A DNA stretch of 64,000 nt from Sinorhizobium terangae (GCF_009601505.1 NZ_WITC01000033.1:62001-126000); one strand, 5' to 3'; positions 50,384 through 59,980 are shown, counted from the first letter of the stretch. Notes: generated by a model from the letters alone, not told the origin. Made by a program: numbers and translations.

Positions 50384-51658
50384 ATGAAATTCCTGTCCTA
50401 CTGGCACGACACCGCCCCGGCCTTTGCCGGGGCTGCCCAGGGTCCGGTCGAGGGCCATTACGACGTCGCAGTGATTGGCGGCGGCTTCACCGGCCTCGCT
50501 GCTGCTCGGCAGCTCGCCAAGGCTGGCGCCAAGGTCGTCGTGCTGGAGGCGGAGAGGGTTGGCTGGGGTGCCTCCGGCCGCAATGGCGGGCACCTCAACA
50601 ACGGACTTGCGCATAGCTATCAGGCGGCCAAGGCGGAACTCGGCAAGGAACGGGCTATCGCCCTTTACAGGGCGCTCGACGACTCGATCGACACGATCGA
50701 GTCGTTGATCGCCGAGGAGGGAATCGACTGCAGTTTCCGGCGCGCCGGCAAACTGAAGCTCGCCTCGAAACCACAGCATTTCGACGCCATCGCCCGCAAC
50801 TTCGAAGCCGTGCACGCGGAGGTCGACCCCGATACCGCGCTTCTCAGCGCCGACGACCTGAAGCAGGAAGTCGGCGCGCCTTTCTTCGGCGCCATGCTCT
50901 CGAAGAAGAGCGCGATGATGCATATGGGCCGCTATGTCGTCGGTCTCGCCGATGCGGCAACGCGCCACGGCGCGACGATCTTCGAGGGTGGCGCCGTCAC
51001 GGAGCATCGGCAGACGGGCGGCCGGCACCATCTCAAGACCACGCGCGGCAGCGTCACCGCGGATGCGGTTCTTGTCGCCACCGGCGCCTATACGCCTTCG
51101 ACCTTCGGTTATTTCCGCCGCCGCATCATCGCGGTCGGCAGCTTCATCATCGCCACCCGACCGCTGACAAAGGCGGAGATCGCAGCGACAATGCCGGGTA
51201 ACCGCACCTGCGTCACGTCGATGAACATCGGCAATTATTTCAGGCTTTCACCCGACAAGCGGCTGATCTTCGGTGGCCGCGCCCGCTTCTCGGCGACATC
51301 CGACCAGCGCTCGGACGCGAAAAGTGGCGCGATCCTCACGGCGAGTCTTGCCGAGATCTTTCCGCAGCTCGCCAATACCGAGATCGACTATTGCTGGGGC
51401 GGTCTCGTCGACATGACCAAGGACCGCTTCCCCCGCGCCGGCTATCACGATGGCGTCTGGTACGCCATGGGCTATTCCGGCCACGGCGCGCAGCTTTCGA
51501 CGCATCTCGGGATGATCATTGCGGACGCGATCCTCGACCGGCCGGACCGCAATCCGCTAAGAGGTCTCGAATGGCCGGCTGTGCCAGGGCATTTCGGCAA
51601 GCCCTGGTTCCTGCCGCTCGTCGGCATCTATTACAAGATGCTGGACAGGATCCAGTAG
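50384..51658 (+). CDS. FAD-dependent oxidoreductase (gamma-glutamylputrescine oxidase-like)
   Basis: A 424-aa flavin oxidase of the PuuB/DAO family. FAD motif DVAVIGGGFTGLAAARQLAK near residue 28, followed by ERVGWGASGRNGG near 60 (PuuB-like GW-GASGRNGG pattern), and C-terminal WYAMGYSGHGAQLSTHLG near 365 where the flavin contact lies. Related enzymes oxidise gamma-glutamyl-putrescine or similar secondary amines to an aldehyde. In the same region are aldehyde dehydrogenases and GabD. It is the downstream partner of the HAD gene at 49698. Confidence 0.88.
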   Translation: MKFLSYWHDTAPAFAGAAQGPVEGHYDVAVIGGGFTGLAAARQLAKAGAKVVVLEAERVGWGASGRNGGHLNNGLAHSYQAAKAELGKERAIALYRALDDSIDTIESLIAEEGIDCSFRRAGKLKLASKPQHFDAIARNFEAVHAEVDPDTALLSADDLKQEVGAPFFGAMLSKKSAMMHMGRYVVGLADAATRHGATIFEGGAVTEHRQTGGRHHLKTTRGSVTADAVLVATGAYTPSTFGYFRRRIIAVGSFIIATRPLTKAEIAATMPGNRTCVTSMNIGNYFRLSPDKRLIFGGRARFSATSDQRSDAKSGAILTASLAEIFPQLANTEIDYCWGGLVDMTKDRFPRAGYHDGVWYAMGYSGHGAQLSTHLGMIIADAILDRPDRNPLRGLEWPAVPGHFGKPWFLPLVGIYYKMLDRIQ

Positions 51659-51820
51659 CTACCGCGAGGGGCATATCCGCATGCGCTTTCCCGGCACATG
51701 TTCACGCCTTCTGGATTACCCCTGAAGATGCCTATGCCAGATCACGAAGACTCCTCAGTGAGTTTAAACCATCACCCTTGCTTTACCTACCCGCACAGGC
51801 GCTACAACCAGTCTAGAGAC

Positions 51821-51865
51821 GCCCGGCCGACAAACGAATGCCGGGCAGTGTTCGACCGCCCGGCA
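51821..51865. terminator. Hairpin cluster between convergent genes
   Basis: Three GC-rich arms: GCCCGGC (51821-51827), TGCCGGGC (51839-51846) and GCCCGGCA (51858-51865). The middle arm can pair with either outer one. The position between the ends of the FAD oxidase and GabD genes suits a two-way terminator, but no T-run follows. Confidence 0.45.
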
Positions 51866-51930
51866 GGATCATCATGCTGACACTTGTAGATGTCGGCAGA
51901 CGGGTGAGGCGATGCGCCGAGAACCGACGG

Positions 51931-53382
51931 CTATCCCAGCCCGCCGATATGAAAGCTCTTCATCTCGAGATATTCCTCAATACCGACCTGGGCGCCCTCG
52001 CGGCCGAGGCCGGATTGCTTGACGCCGCCGAAGGGGGCGACTTCGGTGGAGATGGCGCCGGTGTTGAGTCCGATCATGCCGAACTCCAGCGCTTCCCCGA
52101 CGCGCCAGGCGCGCTTCAGGCTTTCCGTGTAGAAATAGGCAGCTAGGCCGAAGGGCGTGTCGTTGGCGATTGCGATCGCCTCCTCTTCCGCCTCGAAACG
52201 GAAGAGCGGAGCAACAGGGCCGAAGGTCTCTTCGCTGGCGAGCAGCATGTCGGTAGTGGCACCCGTCAGCACGATCGGGGCGGCGTATTGCCGACCCTCC
52301 GGTGACCTGCCTTTCGCCGCAACCTTAGCCCCCTTGGCAAGCGCGTCCTCGACATGGCGGTTTATCTTTTCGATCGCCGCTTCGTTGATCATCGGGCCGA
52401 TCGCCATGCCGGGCTCGGTGCCTGGACCGACCTTCATGGCGTTGACGCGGACGCCAAGCTTCTCTGCGAAGGCGTCGTAGACTCCGGCCTGCACCAGGAT
52501 ACGGTTGGCGCAGACGCAGGTCTGGCCGCCATTGCGGAACTTCGAGGCGATCGCGCCTTCAACAGCGAGATCGAGATCGGCGTCATCGAAGACGATAAAG
52601 GGGGCATTGCCGCCGAGTTCGAGGGAGAGCCGCTTGACGCTGTCTGCGGCACCACGCATCAGCAGCGAGCCAACGCGCGTCGAGCCGGTAAACGAGATCT
52701 TGCGCACCGTCTCGTTCGCCATGAACTCGTTACCAATCGCCGTTGGCATACCGGTGACGATGTTGATGACGCCGGCCGGAATACCGGCACGCTCGGCGAG
52801 CACGCCGAGGGCGACCGCAGAAAAGGGTGTGAATTCCGAAGGCTTGATGACAACCGTACAGCCTGCGGCCAATGCGGGTGCCACCTTGCGGGTGATCATC
52901 GCGTTCGGGAAATTCCAAGGCGTGACGATGGCGCAGACGCCGACCGCTTCTTTGAGCACGACGATGCGGCGGTCCGGCGTCGGCGAGGGGATGGTGTGTC
53001 CGCCGATGCGGCGCGCTTCCTCGGCGAACCATTTGACGAAGGCAGCCCCGTAGCGGATCTCGCTGCGTGCCTCGTCGAGCGGCTTACCCTGCTCCAAGGT
53101 CAGCAGCAGCGCCAGGTCCTCGAGTTTTTCGATCATCAGCGCGTACCAGCGCTCCAGTAGCGCGGCGCGCTCGGCATGCGTCTTCTTCTTCCAGGGCCCG
53201 AAAGCGGCACTGGCAACGTCGATCGCCGCCCGGGTCTCGGCCGTTCCCATGTCCGGCACGGTACCGAGGACGGCCTGGCTGGCCGGATCTATGACCTCGA
53301 CGACGTCGCCTGATGCCGCGCCGATCCACTCACCGCCGATCAGGCCCGATTGCCGGAAAAGTTCCTTATCCTTCAACTTCAT
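51931..53382 (-). CDS. gabD: NADP-dependent succinate-semialdehyde dehydrogenase
   Basis: A 483-aa aldehyde dehydrogenase closest to GabD. The ATG at 53382 has GAGGAGGAA upstream. Catalytic Cys in RNGGQTCVCANRIL near residue 288, active-site Glu in LSLELGGNAPFIVFDDADLD near 254, NAD-site FTGSTRVGSLLMR near 232, and VTPWNFPNAMITRKVAPALA near 153. Converts succinic semialdehyde to succinate, the last step of GABA and putrescine breakdown. It is last in the three-gene unit with the dehydrogenase at 53396 and the aldehyde dehydrogenase at 54449. Confidence 0.9.
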   Translation of the reverse strand: MKLKDKELFRQSGLIGGEWIGAASGDVVEVIDPASQAVLGTVPDMGTAETRAAIDVASAAFGPWKKKTHAERAALLERWYALMIEKLEDLALLLTLEQGKPLDEARSEIRYGAAFVKWFAEEARRIGGHTIPSPTPDRRIVVLKEAVGVCAIVTPWNFPNAMITRKVAPALAAGCTVVIKPSEFTPFSAVALGVLAERAGIPAGVINIVTGMPTAIGNEFMANETVRKISFTGSTRVGSLLMRGAADSVKRLSLELGGNAPFIVFDDADLDLAVEGAIASKFRNGGQTCVCANRILVQAGVYDAFAEKLGVRVNAMKVGPGTEPGMAIGPMINEAAIEKINRHVEDALAKGAKVAAKGRSPEGRQYAAPIVLTGATTDMLLASEETFGPVAPLFRFEAEEEAIAIANDTPFGLAAYFYTESLKRAWRVGEALEFGMIGLNTGAISTEVAPFGGVKQSGLGREGAQVGIEEYLEMKSFHIGGLG

Positions 53383-53395
53383 CTGCTGTTCCTCC

Positions 53396-54439
53396 TCAGT
53401 CGAGCGCGGCAAGTACCGCCGCCGCGATGGTTTCGGTTCTGTCTCTCCCCGGCACCGTGCCGATGCCGCGGGCCGTCGTTCTTTCGAGCGCGGCCATGAC
53501 CCTTCGCGAGGCATCTTGTTGTCCGAGATGGTCGATCATCATGGCGCCGGACCAAATGGCAGCGATGGGGTTTGCGATGCCAAGATGGGCGATGTCCGGA
53601 GCGGAGCCGTGCACCGGCTCGAACATCGAAGGGGCACTCCTGTCGGGATTGATGTTTGCGGAGGCGGCAAAACCCAAGCCGCCCTGAATGGCAGCGCCAA
53701 GATCGGTCAGGATGTCGCCGAAGAGGTTCGAGGCGACTACGACATCGAGTGTCTCGGGCGCCATCACCATGCGCGCGGCCATGGCGTCGATGTGATAGCT
53801 CGTCACCTCGACATCCGCGTATTCGGCAGCGAGCTCTCGCGTAATCTCATCCCAGAACACCATGGAGAATTTCTGGGCGTTGGATTTGGTCACCGAAGCG
53901 AGCTTGCCGCGACGTTGACGCGCCTGCTCGAAGCCGAAGCGCAGGATCCGCTCGACGCCCGCACGGGTGAAGATCGAGGTCTCAACCGCGACCTCGTCGG
54001 CCGTTCCCTGATGCACGCGGCCGCCGGCTCCGGAATATTCGCCCTCGGTATTCTCGCGAATGCAGAGTATGTCGAAGGCTTCGGCCTTCAGCGGCCCCTG
54101 CACACCCGGCAGAAGCCGGTGCGGGCGAATATTGGCATATTGCACGAAGGCCTTGCGGATCGGCAGCAGCAGCCCGTGCAGCGAAACGGAATCCGGCACT
54201 TCGGCGGGCCAGCCCACGGCTCCGAGCAGAATCGCGTCAAAGCGGCGAAGCGTCTCGAGGCCGTCCTCCGGCATCATCGCGCCGGTCTCCTTGTAGAAGG
54301 CGCAGGACCACGGAAAGGGCGTACTGGTGAGCGTGAACCCGGAGTGCGTGGCGACGGTGGACAGAACCTGCCAGGCCGCATCGGTCACGTCCTGGCCGAT
54401 TCCGTCGCCGGGGATGAGTGCGATCGAATAGGATTTCAT
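53396..54439 (-). CDS. Tartrate dehydrogenase-like / isocitrate-isopropylmalate dehydrogenase family
   Basis: A 347-aa beta-decarboxylating dehydrogenase. Start MKSYSIALIPGDGIGQDVTD; AGGGAGC precedes it. Key segments: LLGAVGWPAEVPDSVSLHGL near residue 71 and IRENTEGEYSG near 128, where the Glu-Asn-Thr-Glu-Gly-Glu-Tyr run is typical of tartrate dehydrogenases rather than leucine biosynthesis; ASNLFGDILTDLGAA near 235 holds the metal Asp. Probable substrates are tartrate or a related hydroxy acid. It sits between two aldehyde dehydrogenase genes, with gaps of 9 and 13 bases. Confidence 0.87.
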   Translation of the reverse strand: MKSYSIALIPGDGIGQDVTDAAWQVLSTVATHSGFTLTSTPFPWSCAFYKETGAMMPEDGLETLRRFDAILLGAVGWPAEVPDSVSLHGLLLPIRKAFVQYANIRPHRLLPGVQGPLKAEAFDILCIRENTEGEYSGAGGRVHQGTADEVAVETSIFTRAGVERILRFGFEQARQRRGKLASVTKSNAQKFSMVFWDEITRELAAEYADVEVTSYHIDAMAARMVMAPETLDVVVASNLFGDILTDLGAAIQGGLGFAASANINPDRSAPSMFEPVHGSAPDIAHLGIANPIAAIWSGAMMIDHLGQQDASRRVMAALERTTARGIGTVPGRDRTETIAAAVLAALD

Positions 54440-54448
54440 TGAAGCTCC

Positions 54449-55912
54449 CTAGAGGCTGATGAGCACGCTCTTGCTCTTGCGGTTGGCATGGTACGCCTCG
54501 CGGCCGAGATCCTTACCGATGCCGGAGCGCTTGTAGCCGCCGGTCGGCAGGATGTGGTCGCGCGAGCGGCTGTAGCGGTTGACCCAGACGGTGCCGGCCT
54601 CAAGCCGCTGCGTCAGCCGCAGGGCGCGCGACAGGTTGCGGGTGAAGAGGCCGGCGGCAAGACCGTAGGTCGGGTGATCGGCGAGAGCGAGCGCCTCATC
54701 CTCGTCGGCGAAAGTCTGCAGGGTGAGGACCGGCCCGAAGATTTCCTCGGTAATCGCTGGCGAGGAGCTGTCGCCCACGGCGATCAGCGTCGGTTGATAG
54801 AAATAGCCTGGCGCATCCATTGGGGCGCCTCCGAACAGGCATTCGCCGCCCGCTGCGACGGCCGCCTCGACGATGCCGTGGATGCGGTTTAACTGGCGCT
54901 TCGAGATGATCGGCGAGTATTCGCTCGCCTCGTCCCAGGTCGGCCCTGGCCTCGCAGCGTTCATGCGCGTGACGATCGCCTCGGCGAGTGGGGCGGCGAT
55001 GCTTTCCTCCACGATCAGGCGGGAGCCGGCGACGCAGGCCTGGCCAGCATTCGAAAGCATGCTCTGGGCGATCGCCGCCGCCGCCTTTTCGAGATCCGCA
55101 TCGGCGAAGACCAGTTGTGGGCTCTTGCCGCCGAGCTCCAGCGTCATCGGCTTGATGCCGGTGCGCGCAATGTTGGCCATGATGACAGAGCCTGCGCCGG
55201 TCGAGCCGGTGAAGCTCACCTTGGCGATATCCGGGTGACCGGTGATGGCATTGCCGGTGACTGCTCCGTCGCCGAGCACGATATTTATGAGGCCGGCTGG
55301 CAGGCCGGCGCGGTTCGCGAGTTCGGCGAGATAGATGGTCGAAAACGGCGTCATTTCCGAGGGTTTCAGCACCACCGCATTGCCGGCCGCGAGCGCGGGA
55401 CCGAGCTTCCAGGCGGCCATGGAAACGGGAAAGTTCCAGGGCGTGATGGCACCGACGACGCCATAGGGCTCGGTCATGATCATGCCGAGGCTGGCGTCGT
55501 CGGTCGGCACGAGATTGCTTCCTTCTTTGTCGGCGAATTCCGCGAAGAAGCGGATCTGCTCGGCGCTGACAGCAATGTCGCCGGCGACGAGATGACCAAC
55601 GGGCCGGGTTGAGGAAAGCGCCTCGAGCCTGGCGAGGGTTTCCGCCTCGCTTTCGATCAGGTCTGCCCAGCGCTGCAGCACGACTGTGCGCTCGCGCGGC
55701 CGTACGCCGCCCCAGTTGCTCGCCTTGAGCGCCTTCTTGGCAGTTGCGACGGCGCGGTCGACGAGCACCTCATCTGCAAGCGGGCAGCCTGCGTAAGGCT
55801 TGCCATCGGAGGGGCGTTGCATGTCGATGACACCTTCGGCCGGCACCAGTCGACCGCCGATGAAGTGCCCGATGGGCAAGGAGAGACTGTCCGGATCAAA
55901 GCTGAGTGTCAT
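54449..55912 (-). CDS. NAD-dependent aldehyde dehydrogenase (PuuC-like)
   Basis: A 487-aa aldehyde dehydrogenase; the ATG at 55912 follows GAGGA. Catalytic Cys in SNAGQACVAGSRLIVEES near residue 285, Glu in MTLELGGKSPQLVFADADLE near 251 and the NAD motif FTGSTGAGSVIMANIA near 229. The overall pattern is that of gamma-glutamyl-gamma-aminobutyraldehyde or betaine-type dehydrogenases. It likely takes the aldehyde made by the PuuB-like oxidase. First gene of the three-gene minus-strand unit. Confidence 0.9.
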   Translation of the reverse strand: MTLSFDPDSLSLPIGHFIGGRLVPAEGVIDMQRPSDGKPYAGCPLADEVLVDRAVATAKKALKASNWGGVRPRERTVVLQRWADLIESEAETLARLEALSSTRPVGHLVAGDIAVSAEQIRFFAEFADKEGSNLVPTDDASLGMIMTEPYGVVGAITPWNFPVSMAAWKLGPALAAGNAVVLKPSEMTPFSTIYLAELANRAGLPAGLINIVLGDGAVTGNAITGHPDIAKVSFTGSTGAGSVIMANIARTGIKPMTLELGGKSPQLVFADADLEKAAAAIAQSMLSNAGQACVAGSRLIVEESIAAPLAEAIVTRMNAARPGPTWDEASEYSPIISKRQLNRIHGIVEAAVAAGGECLFGGAPMDAPGYFYQPTLIAVGDSSSPAITEEIFGPVLTLQTFADEDEALALADHPTYGLAAGLFTRNLSRALRLTQRLEAGTVWVNRYSRSRDHILPTGGYKRSGIGKDLGREAYHANRKSKSVLISL

Positions 55913-56249
55913 CGCGCGTCCTCGGCATGGGCTTGAACCCAACGCTAGTGGAGGAACGCGAGCAGCATGCATCGAGTGTTGATGCCGAGGCGGCGGAAAA
56001 TTATGTTTTTGGCGGCATGACAGCCAAATCTTCGGTGGTCACTCGGACGCCAGCCGTGCGACGGGTCGGCAAAGGTGGAGGCGATCCGAGGAGGGCGCGA
56101 GGAAGAGAAAGCTCCGCCGCGCTGGCCGGCAGCAGAGAGACGTCAGATAATCCAGCGGAGACGGCGCGGCCGGCGATGACACGCCCGCAGACCAGAGAGC
56201 GTGCCATCTTCATCATAATGTACTGAGAATAGCTCGTGCGCGACCTGGA
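55913..56249. other. Intergenic stretch before the Vgb-like remnant
   Basis: About 337 bases. It contains the promoter side of the aldehyde dehydrogenase operon and eroded sequence upstream of the Vgb-like piece. No gene, repeat or strong hairpin is supported. Confidence 0.45.
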
Positions 56250-56845
56250 AGACGATCGGTCGCGGGGCATCGGCGTTCTGGTTCACGGGACAGAACGGAA
56301 TATACGGGAGGCTCGATCCCGCGACGGGCGACATGAAACTCTTCGAGGCTCCGGAGGGACGCGGTCCGTACGGCATTGCTGCGACCCCGGACGGAGAAGT
56401 CTATTTCGTGTCGCTGGCCGGCAGTTATTTGGCAAGGATCGACCGCGATGGCGGCGAAGCCGAAGTGATCGAGCCCCCGACCAAGAACCAGGGCGCGCGC
56501 CGCGTCTGGTCAGACAGCCAGGGGCGGCTCTGGATCTCCGAATGGAACTCGGGGCAGGTGTCAATGTGTGATCCGCGCGACAGGAGCTGGAACGCCTGGC
56601 GGGTGCCGGGAGACAATCCGCGCGTCTACGCGGTCTATGTGGACGAGCGCGATGTTGTCTGGCTCTCGGATTTTGGCGGGAATGCGATCCACGCCTTCGA
56701 TCCACGTACAGAGAAATTCACCACCTTTCCCAAGTCTCAGGAAGGCGCCGATGTCCGCCAGATAAACGGCCGGAAGGGAGAGGTCTGGCTACCCGAGTCC
56801 GGCGCCGACCGATTGGTCGTGATCCGCACCGATCGGACCGAGTGA
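56250..56845 (+). pseudogene. Virginiamycin B lyase-like beta-propeller, 5'-truncated
   Basis: The frame from ATG 56333 gives a 170-aa propeller piece: GPYGIAATPDGEVYFVSLAG, ARRVWSDSQGRLWISEWNSG, and VDERDVVWLSDFGGNAIHAF, blades of the Vgb/SMP-30-type. Homology continues in frame upstream without a start, ASAFWFTGQNGIYGRLDPAT, so the original gene was longer (about 290-300 aa). The first two or three blades are missing. The 56250 boundary is approximate. A short functional remnant cannot be excluded, because a start ATG exists. Confidence 0.7.
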
Positions 56846-56931
56846 CGTTTGCGACCACAACTGCAGCACTTCTTGTCTCGGCAGTCGATCGCGACCCCGC
56901 GTAAGAGGCACCCAGGCGCGCGGCATCCGCG

Positions 56932-57801
56932 TCAACACGATCGAATTAGGCGGAAGATTTCGCTCGGAGCATCCGTCGTGATCTGACGCACTTTCGCTTC
57001 CACGAGCGTACGCAGCGTGGCGTCGCTGATGGCCGGACCGGGGTTGACCGTCCAGGCATCTGTCTCGATCCCGAGGTCCAACAGGCGCTGAACGAGCGGG
57101 AAGCCTTGGGTTTCCGCGGCAACAATGGCGTCGAACCGGAGATAGGCGAGGCTCACGCCGGTCCTGTGCCGTTCCATGTGGCGCAGGAGCCGCTCCGGGT
57201 CGCGGAGAGCCGGTTGGCGGGACACCGCCAGCATCGGGTCGTAGCCGAGCCGGGCGCCGGGAATGGCGGCGACGAGGCGACGTGCCTCATCGAGATGATG
57301 CGACCCGACGACGATGGCATCCGCCAGCCCGGCGACGGCGGCTGCCGCATCCGCGACCGCCGAATCCGGAACCGCGTGCCGTTCGAGCAGCTTGAGGTCG
57401 AGCTGAAGGTTTGCCGACGGCGCTCTCGGCAGCCGTCGCAGCGGAGCCACCAGTTCGGCGAGCGATAGCACCGGCGCATCGGGGTCGGGGTCGCCGTCGG
57501 CATCCCGGTGGAAAAGCCCGCTCATCGATGCGATCGGCGTGCGCGAAACATGTCCGCGGCCGGTCGTCGAAGGGCCGAGTGTCGGATCGTGAAGGACGGC
57601 GAAGCGGTCATCGGCGGTGGCGAGCATGTCGATCTCGAGGCTCGCGCCGAGCTGCCAGCCGAGGGCGAGATTGGACCGTATGAAGGGCGCTTGGGTGGGC
57701 TGCCTGCGCAGCTTGTGCCACTTGAGCCGGATAGGGCCGTGAGGGCCCTCGACCGCCACCGGCGTGGTCGGTGTCCGATTGTTTATATCAAAGGCTGTCA
57801 C
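56932..57801 (-). CDS. Glycerophosphodiester phosphodiesterase-like protein, atypical active site
   Basis: A 289-aa protein of the GDPD TIM-barrel family. The start is GTG at 57801, fixed by GAAGGAGAAGGA upstream; a longer frame from 57861 overlaps the ATPase gene. Recognisable are ASLEIDMLATADDRFAVLHD near residue 55, which holds the Glu-x-Asp metal pair and the HD motif, and LDLKLL near 112. The usual HRG...PENT at the first strand reads WHKLRRQPTQAPF, so HR is changed to HK and PENT is lost. It may act on another phosphodiester or be impaired. It is the last gene of the importer operon. Confidence 0.75.
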   Translation of the reverse strand: MTAFDINNRTPTTPVAVEGPHGPIRLKWHKLRRQPTQAPFIRSNLALGWQLGASLEIDMLATADDRFAVLHDPTLGPSTTGRGHVSRTPIASMSGLFHRDADGDPDPDAPVLSLAELVAPLRRLPRAPSANLQLDLKLLERHAVPDSAVADAAAAVAGLADAIVVGSHHLDEARRLVAAIPGARLGYDPMLAVSRQPALRDPERLLRHMERHRTGVSLAYLRFDAIVAAETQGFPLVQRLLDLGIETDAWTVNPGPAISDATLRTLVEAKVRQITTDAPSEIFRLIRSC

Positions 57802-57841
57802 CGTGCGTCCTTCTCCTTCGAGCGGCTGCCGCTCGATTCTG

Positions 57842-58906
57842 TCAAATGGGTGCACGGACATGCGCGCCGGCGATGAGTTTTTGTCCCTTCGTCTCGAAGA
57901 CGAGCGAATTCTCGGGCTGAAAACCGATCCGTACCTCTTCGCCTGTCGAGTGCCCGGCCGCGGAACCCTGTTCGAGCACGCGAACGGCGCCCATGCCGGT
58001 CTCGACGACATAAAGGATCTCGCGGCCCATCGGCTCGATCTGGGCGATACGGCCGGCAAAACCGGTGTTGCCAAATCTGAGGTGTTCCGGCCGCAGCCCG
58101 ACAGTCACCGACCCTGATGCGCCCTCGACCGGAAATCTGACGTCATTCACGGTGACCGTTCCGCCATCGGCTTCGCCGGCAATGAGGTTGATGGGCGGGG
58201 AGCCGATGAAGCTGGCGACGAACAGGCTCGATGGCTTGAGATAGAGGTCGTCCGGCGTCCCGACTTGCTCGATCCGGCCGGCGCGCATGCAGATGATGCG
58301 ATCGGCCATCGTCGTCGCCTCGATCTGATCATGCGTAACGAGGACGGTCGTGACGCCGAGCTGCGCATGCAGCGATTTGATCTCGGTCCGCATCGAAAGG
58401 CGGAGCGAAGCGTCGAGATTGGAGAGCGGCTCGTCGAGGAGCAGAAGCTTAGGCTCCTTCACCAGGGCGCGCGCAAGGGCGACGCGCTGCTGCTGACCGC
58501 CGGAAAGCTCGCTGGGGCGACGGTCCAACAGTTCCTCGACCCGGACAAGGTCCGCGGCGGCCTTCACCCGGGCAAGCGCTTCGTCGCGCGGCGTTTTCTT
58601 GAAGCGCAGCGGAAACAGGATGTTGTCGCGTACGCTCATGTGCGGGTAGAGTGCGTAGGATTGAAAGACGATACCGACATTGCGGTCGCGTGCCTCTACC
58701 TCGTTAACCACATGCCCGTCGAAGAGGAGCTCGCCGCCGCTTGGACGATAGATGCCCGCGAGCATGAACAGGCTCGTTGACTTGCCGCAGCCGGAGGGGC
58801 CGAGAAGCGCGACGAATTCGCCGTCCTCTATGACGAGGTTCATATCGGGGATCACCTCGACCGCGCCGAAGCGCTTCACCACGTTGCGGAACTCAATCTT
58901 CGCCAT
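57842..58906 (-). CDS. ABC transporter ATP-binding protein (UgpC/MalK-like)
   Basis: A 354-aa ATPase with Walker A LGPSGCGKSTSLFML near residue 36, signature LSGGQQQRVALARALV near 134, Walker B KLLLLDEPLSNLD near 155 and the switch His in VLVTHDQIEATTMAD near 190. The C-terminal TOBE-type domain spans about 240-350. It belongs to the sugar/glycerol-3-phosphate group. Positioned after the two permeases and before the GDPD gene, it supplies energy for the importer. Confidence 0.93.
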   Translation of the reverse strand: MAKIEFRNVVKRFGAVEVIPDMNLVIEDGEFVALLGPSGCGKSTSLFMLAGIYRPSGGELLFDGHVVNEVEARDRNVGIVFQSYALYPHMSVRDNILFPLRFKKTPRDEALARVKAAADLVRVEELLDRRPSELSGGQQQRVALARALVKEPKLLLLDEPLSNLDASLRLSMRTEIKSLHAQLGVTTVLVTHDQIEATTMADRIICMRAGRIEQVGTPDDLYLKPSSLFVASFIGSPPINLIAGEADGGTVTVNDVRFPVEGASGSVTVGLRPEHLRFGNTGFAGRIAQIEPMGREILYVVETGMGAVRVLEQGSAAGHSTGEEVRIGFQPENSLVFETKGQKLIAGAHVRAPI

Positions 58907-58911
58907 CGTCG

Positions 58912-59979
58912 TCAGCCCTTCACGCCGCCGATCGACATCTGCATGAGATAGCGCTGCGCGGCCATATAAAGGATTAGACTCGGGACAAGGTAGAAGACGC
59001 CGACCGCAGAGACGACGCCATAGTCGACGCCCATGACATCATCGCGCACCCAGTACATGTAAAGGCTCATCGTCCAATTGCTGTTCCTGATCAGGAACGT
59101 GAACACGAAGATGTACTCTTCCCACCCGCGGATGAAGGTGAAGACTGCGATAGCAAGGATACCGTTCCTCACCTGCGGCAGCACCACGCTCACAAATGCC
59201 TGCCGCCGTGACGCGCCGTCGGTCAGCGCGCTCATCTCGATGTCCCACGGCACGGCGTCGAAGAAGCCCTTCATGATGAAAATCGCAAATGGCAGCTCGA
59301 ATGCGACAAGCACAATTATGACGCCGGAAAGCGTGTCGAGGAGCCCGATCCAGTAAAGCATCAGGAACATCGGTACGATCAGCGTTAGCACGGGGAATGC
59401 GTGGAGCACCAGGAGCGAGCGCAGCATCGAGGAGCGGCCGGGGAACTGAAAGCGCGACAAGTAGTAGGCTGCCAACGAGGCGACAGTAACGACGATTGTC
59501 GTCTGCGCGCCGGCGATCAGGATCGAGTTGCCGAAGGCATGCCAGACGTTGGGAAACTGGACCGCTCCTTTGACTTCCCCGATCCGCGACCGCACGACCG
59601 AAGCGAAGTCCGGTTCCCACAGGAAGATGAAATTCCCGAGGTGGAGGTCGGGGCCGACCAGCAGGGCGAAGGCGACGATAGCGATTGCCGCGACTGCGGC
59701 AAGGCCGACCCACAACTGGCGCCGGCTTTGCGCGAGCGCGGTCGTGAGCCAGAAGGCGACGACGGCGGGAATGACCACGGCCATCGAGCGCCACAGAACC
59801 GCCGTGTCGGCGACGCCGGTTTTGGCCGAGAAGGCGATGGTGACGAGCCAGAAATAGGGGAGGATGATCGGCAGGGACACGGCGATCAGGAAGGCATAGA
59901 GGACGACCGCCTTGGTGCGTCGGGCGGTCCGCGCCCGCGCGGCCAATGCGTCCCAGTCGACCATTGCCCGCGCGGCCAT
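58912..59979 (-). CDS. ABC permease (UgpE/MalG-like), long N-terminal part
   Basis: A 355-aa permease, longer than the ~280 usual for MalG-like proteins. The ATG at 59979 follows GAGGTG by 7 bases. It has extra N-terminal membrane segments (LYAFLIAVSLPIILPYFWLV near residue 27, AAVAAIAIVAFALLVG near 85) before the conserved half. The coupling motif is near 255 (SALTDGASRRQAFVSVVLPQ). It overlaps almost nothing and follows the other permease by one base. The insertion may be a normal variant. Confidence 0.9.
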   Translation of the reverse strand: MAARAMVDWDALAARARTARRTKAVVLYAFLIAVSLPIILPYFWLVTIAFSAKTGVADTAVLWRSMAVVIPAVVAFWLTTALAQSRRQLWVGLAAVAAIAIVAFALLVGPDLHLGNFIFLWEPDFASVVRSRIGEVKGAVQFPNVWHAFGNSILIAGAQTTIVVTVASLAAYYLSRFQFPGRSSMLRSLLVLHAFPVLTLIVPMFLMLYWIGLLDTLSGVIIVLVAFELPFAIFIMKGFFDAVPWDIEMSALTDGASRRQAFVSVVLPQVRNGILAIAVFTFIRGWEEYIFVFTFLIRNSNWTMSLYMYWVRDDVMGVDYGVVSAVGVFYLVPSLILYMAAQRYLMQMSIGGVKG

Positions 59980-59980
59980 C

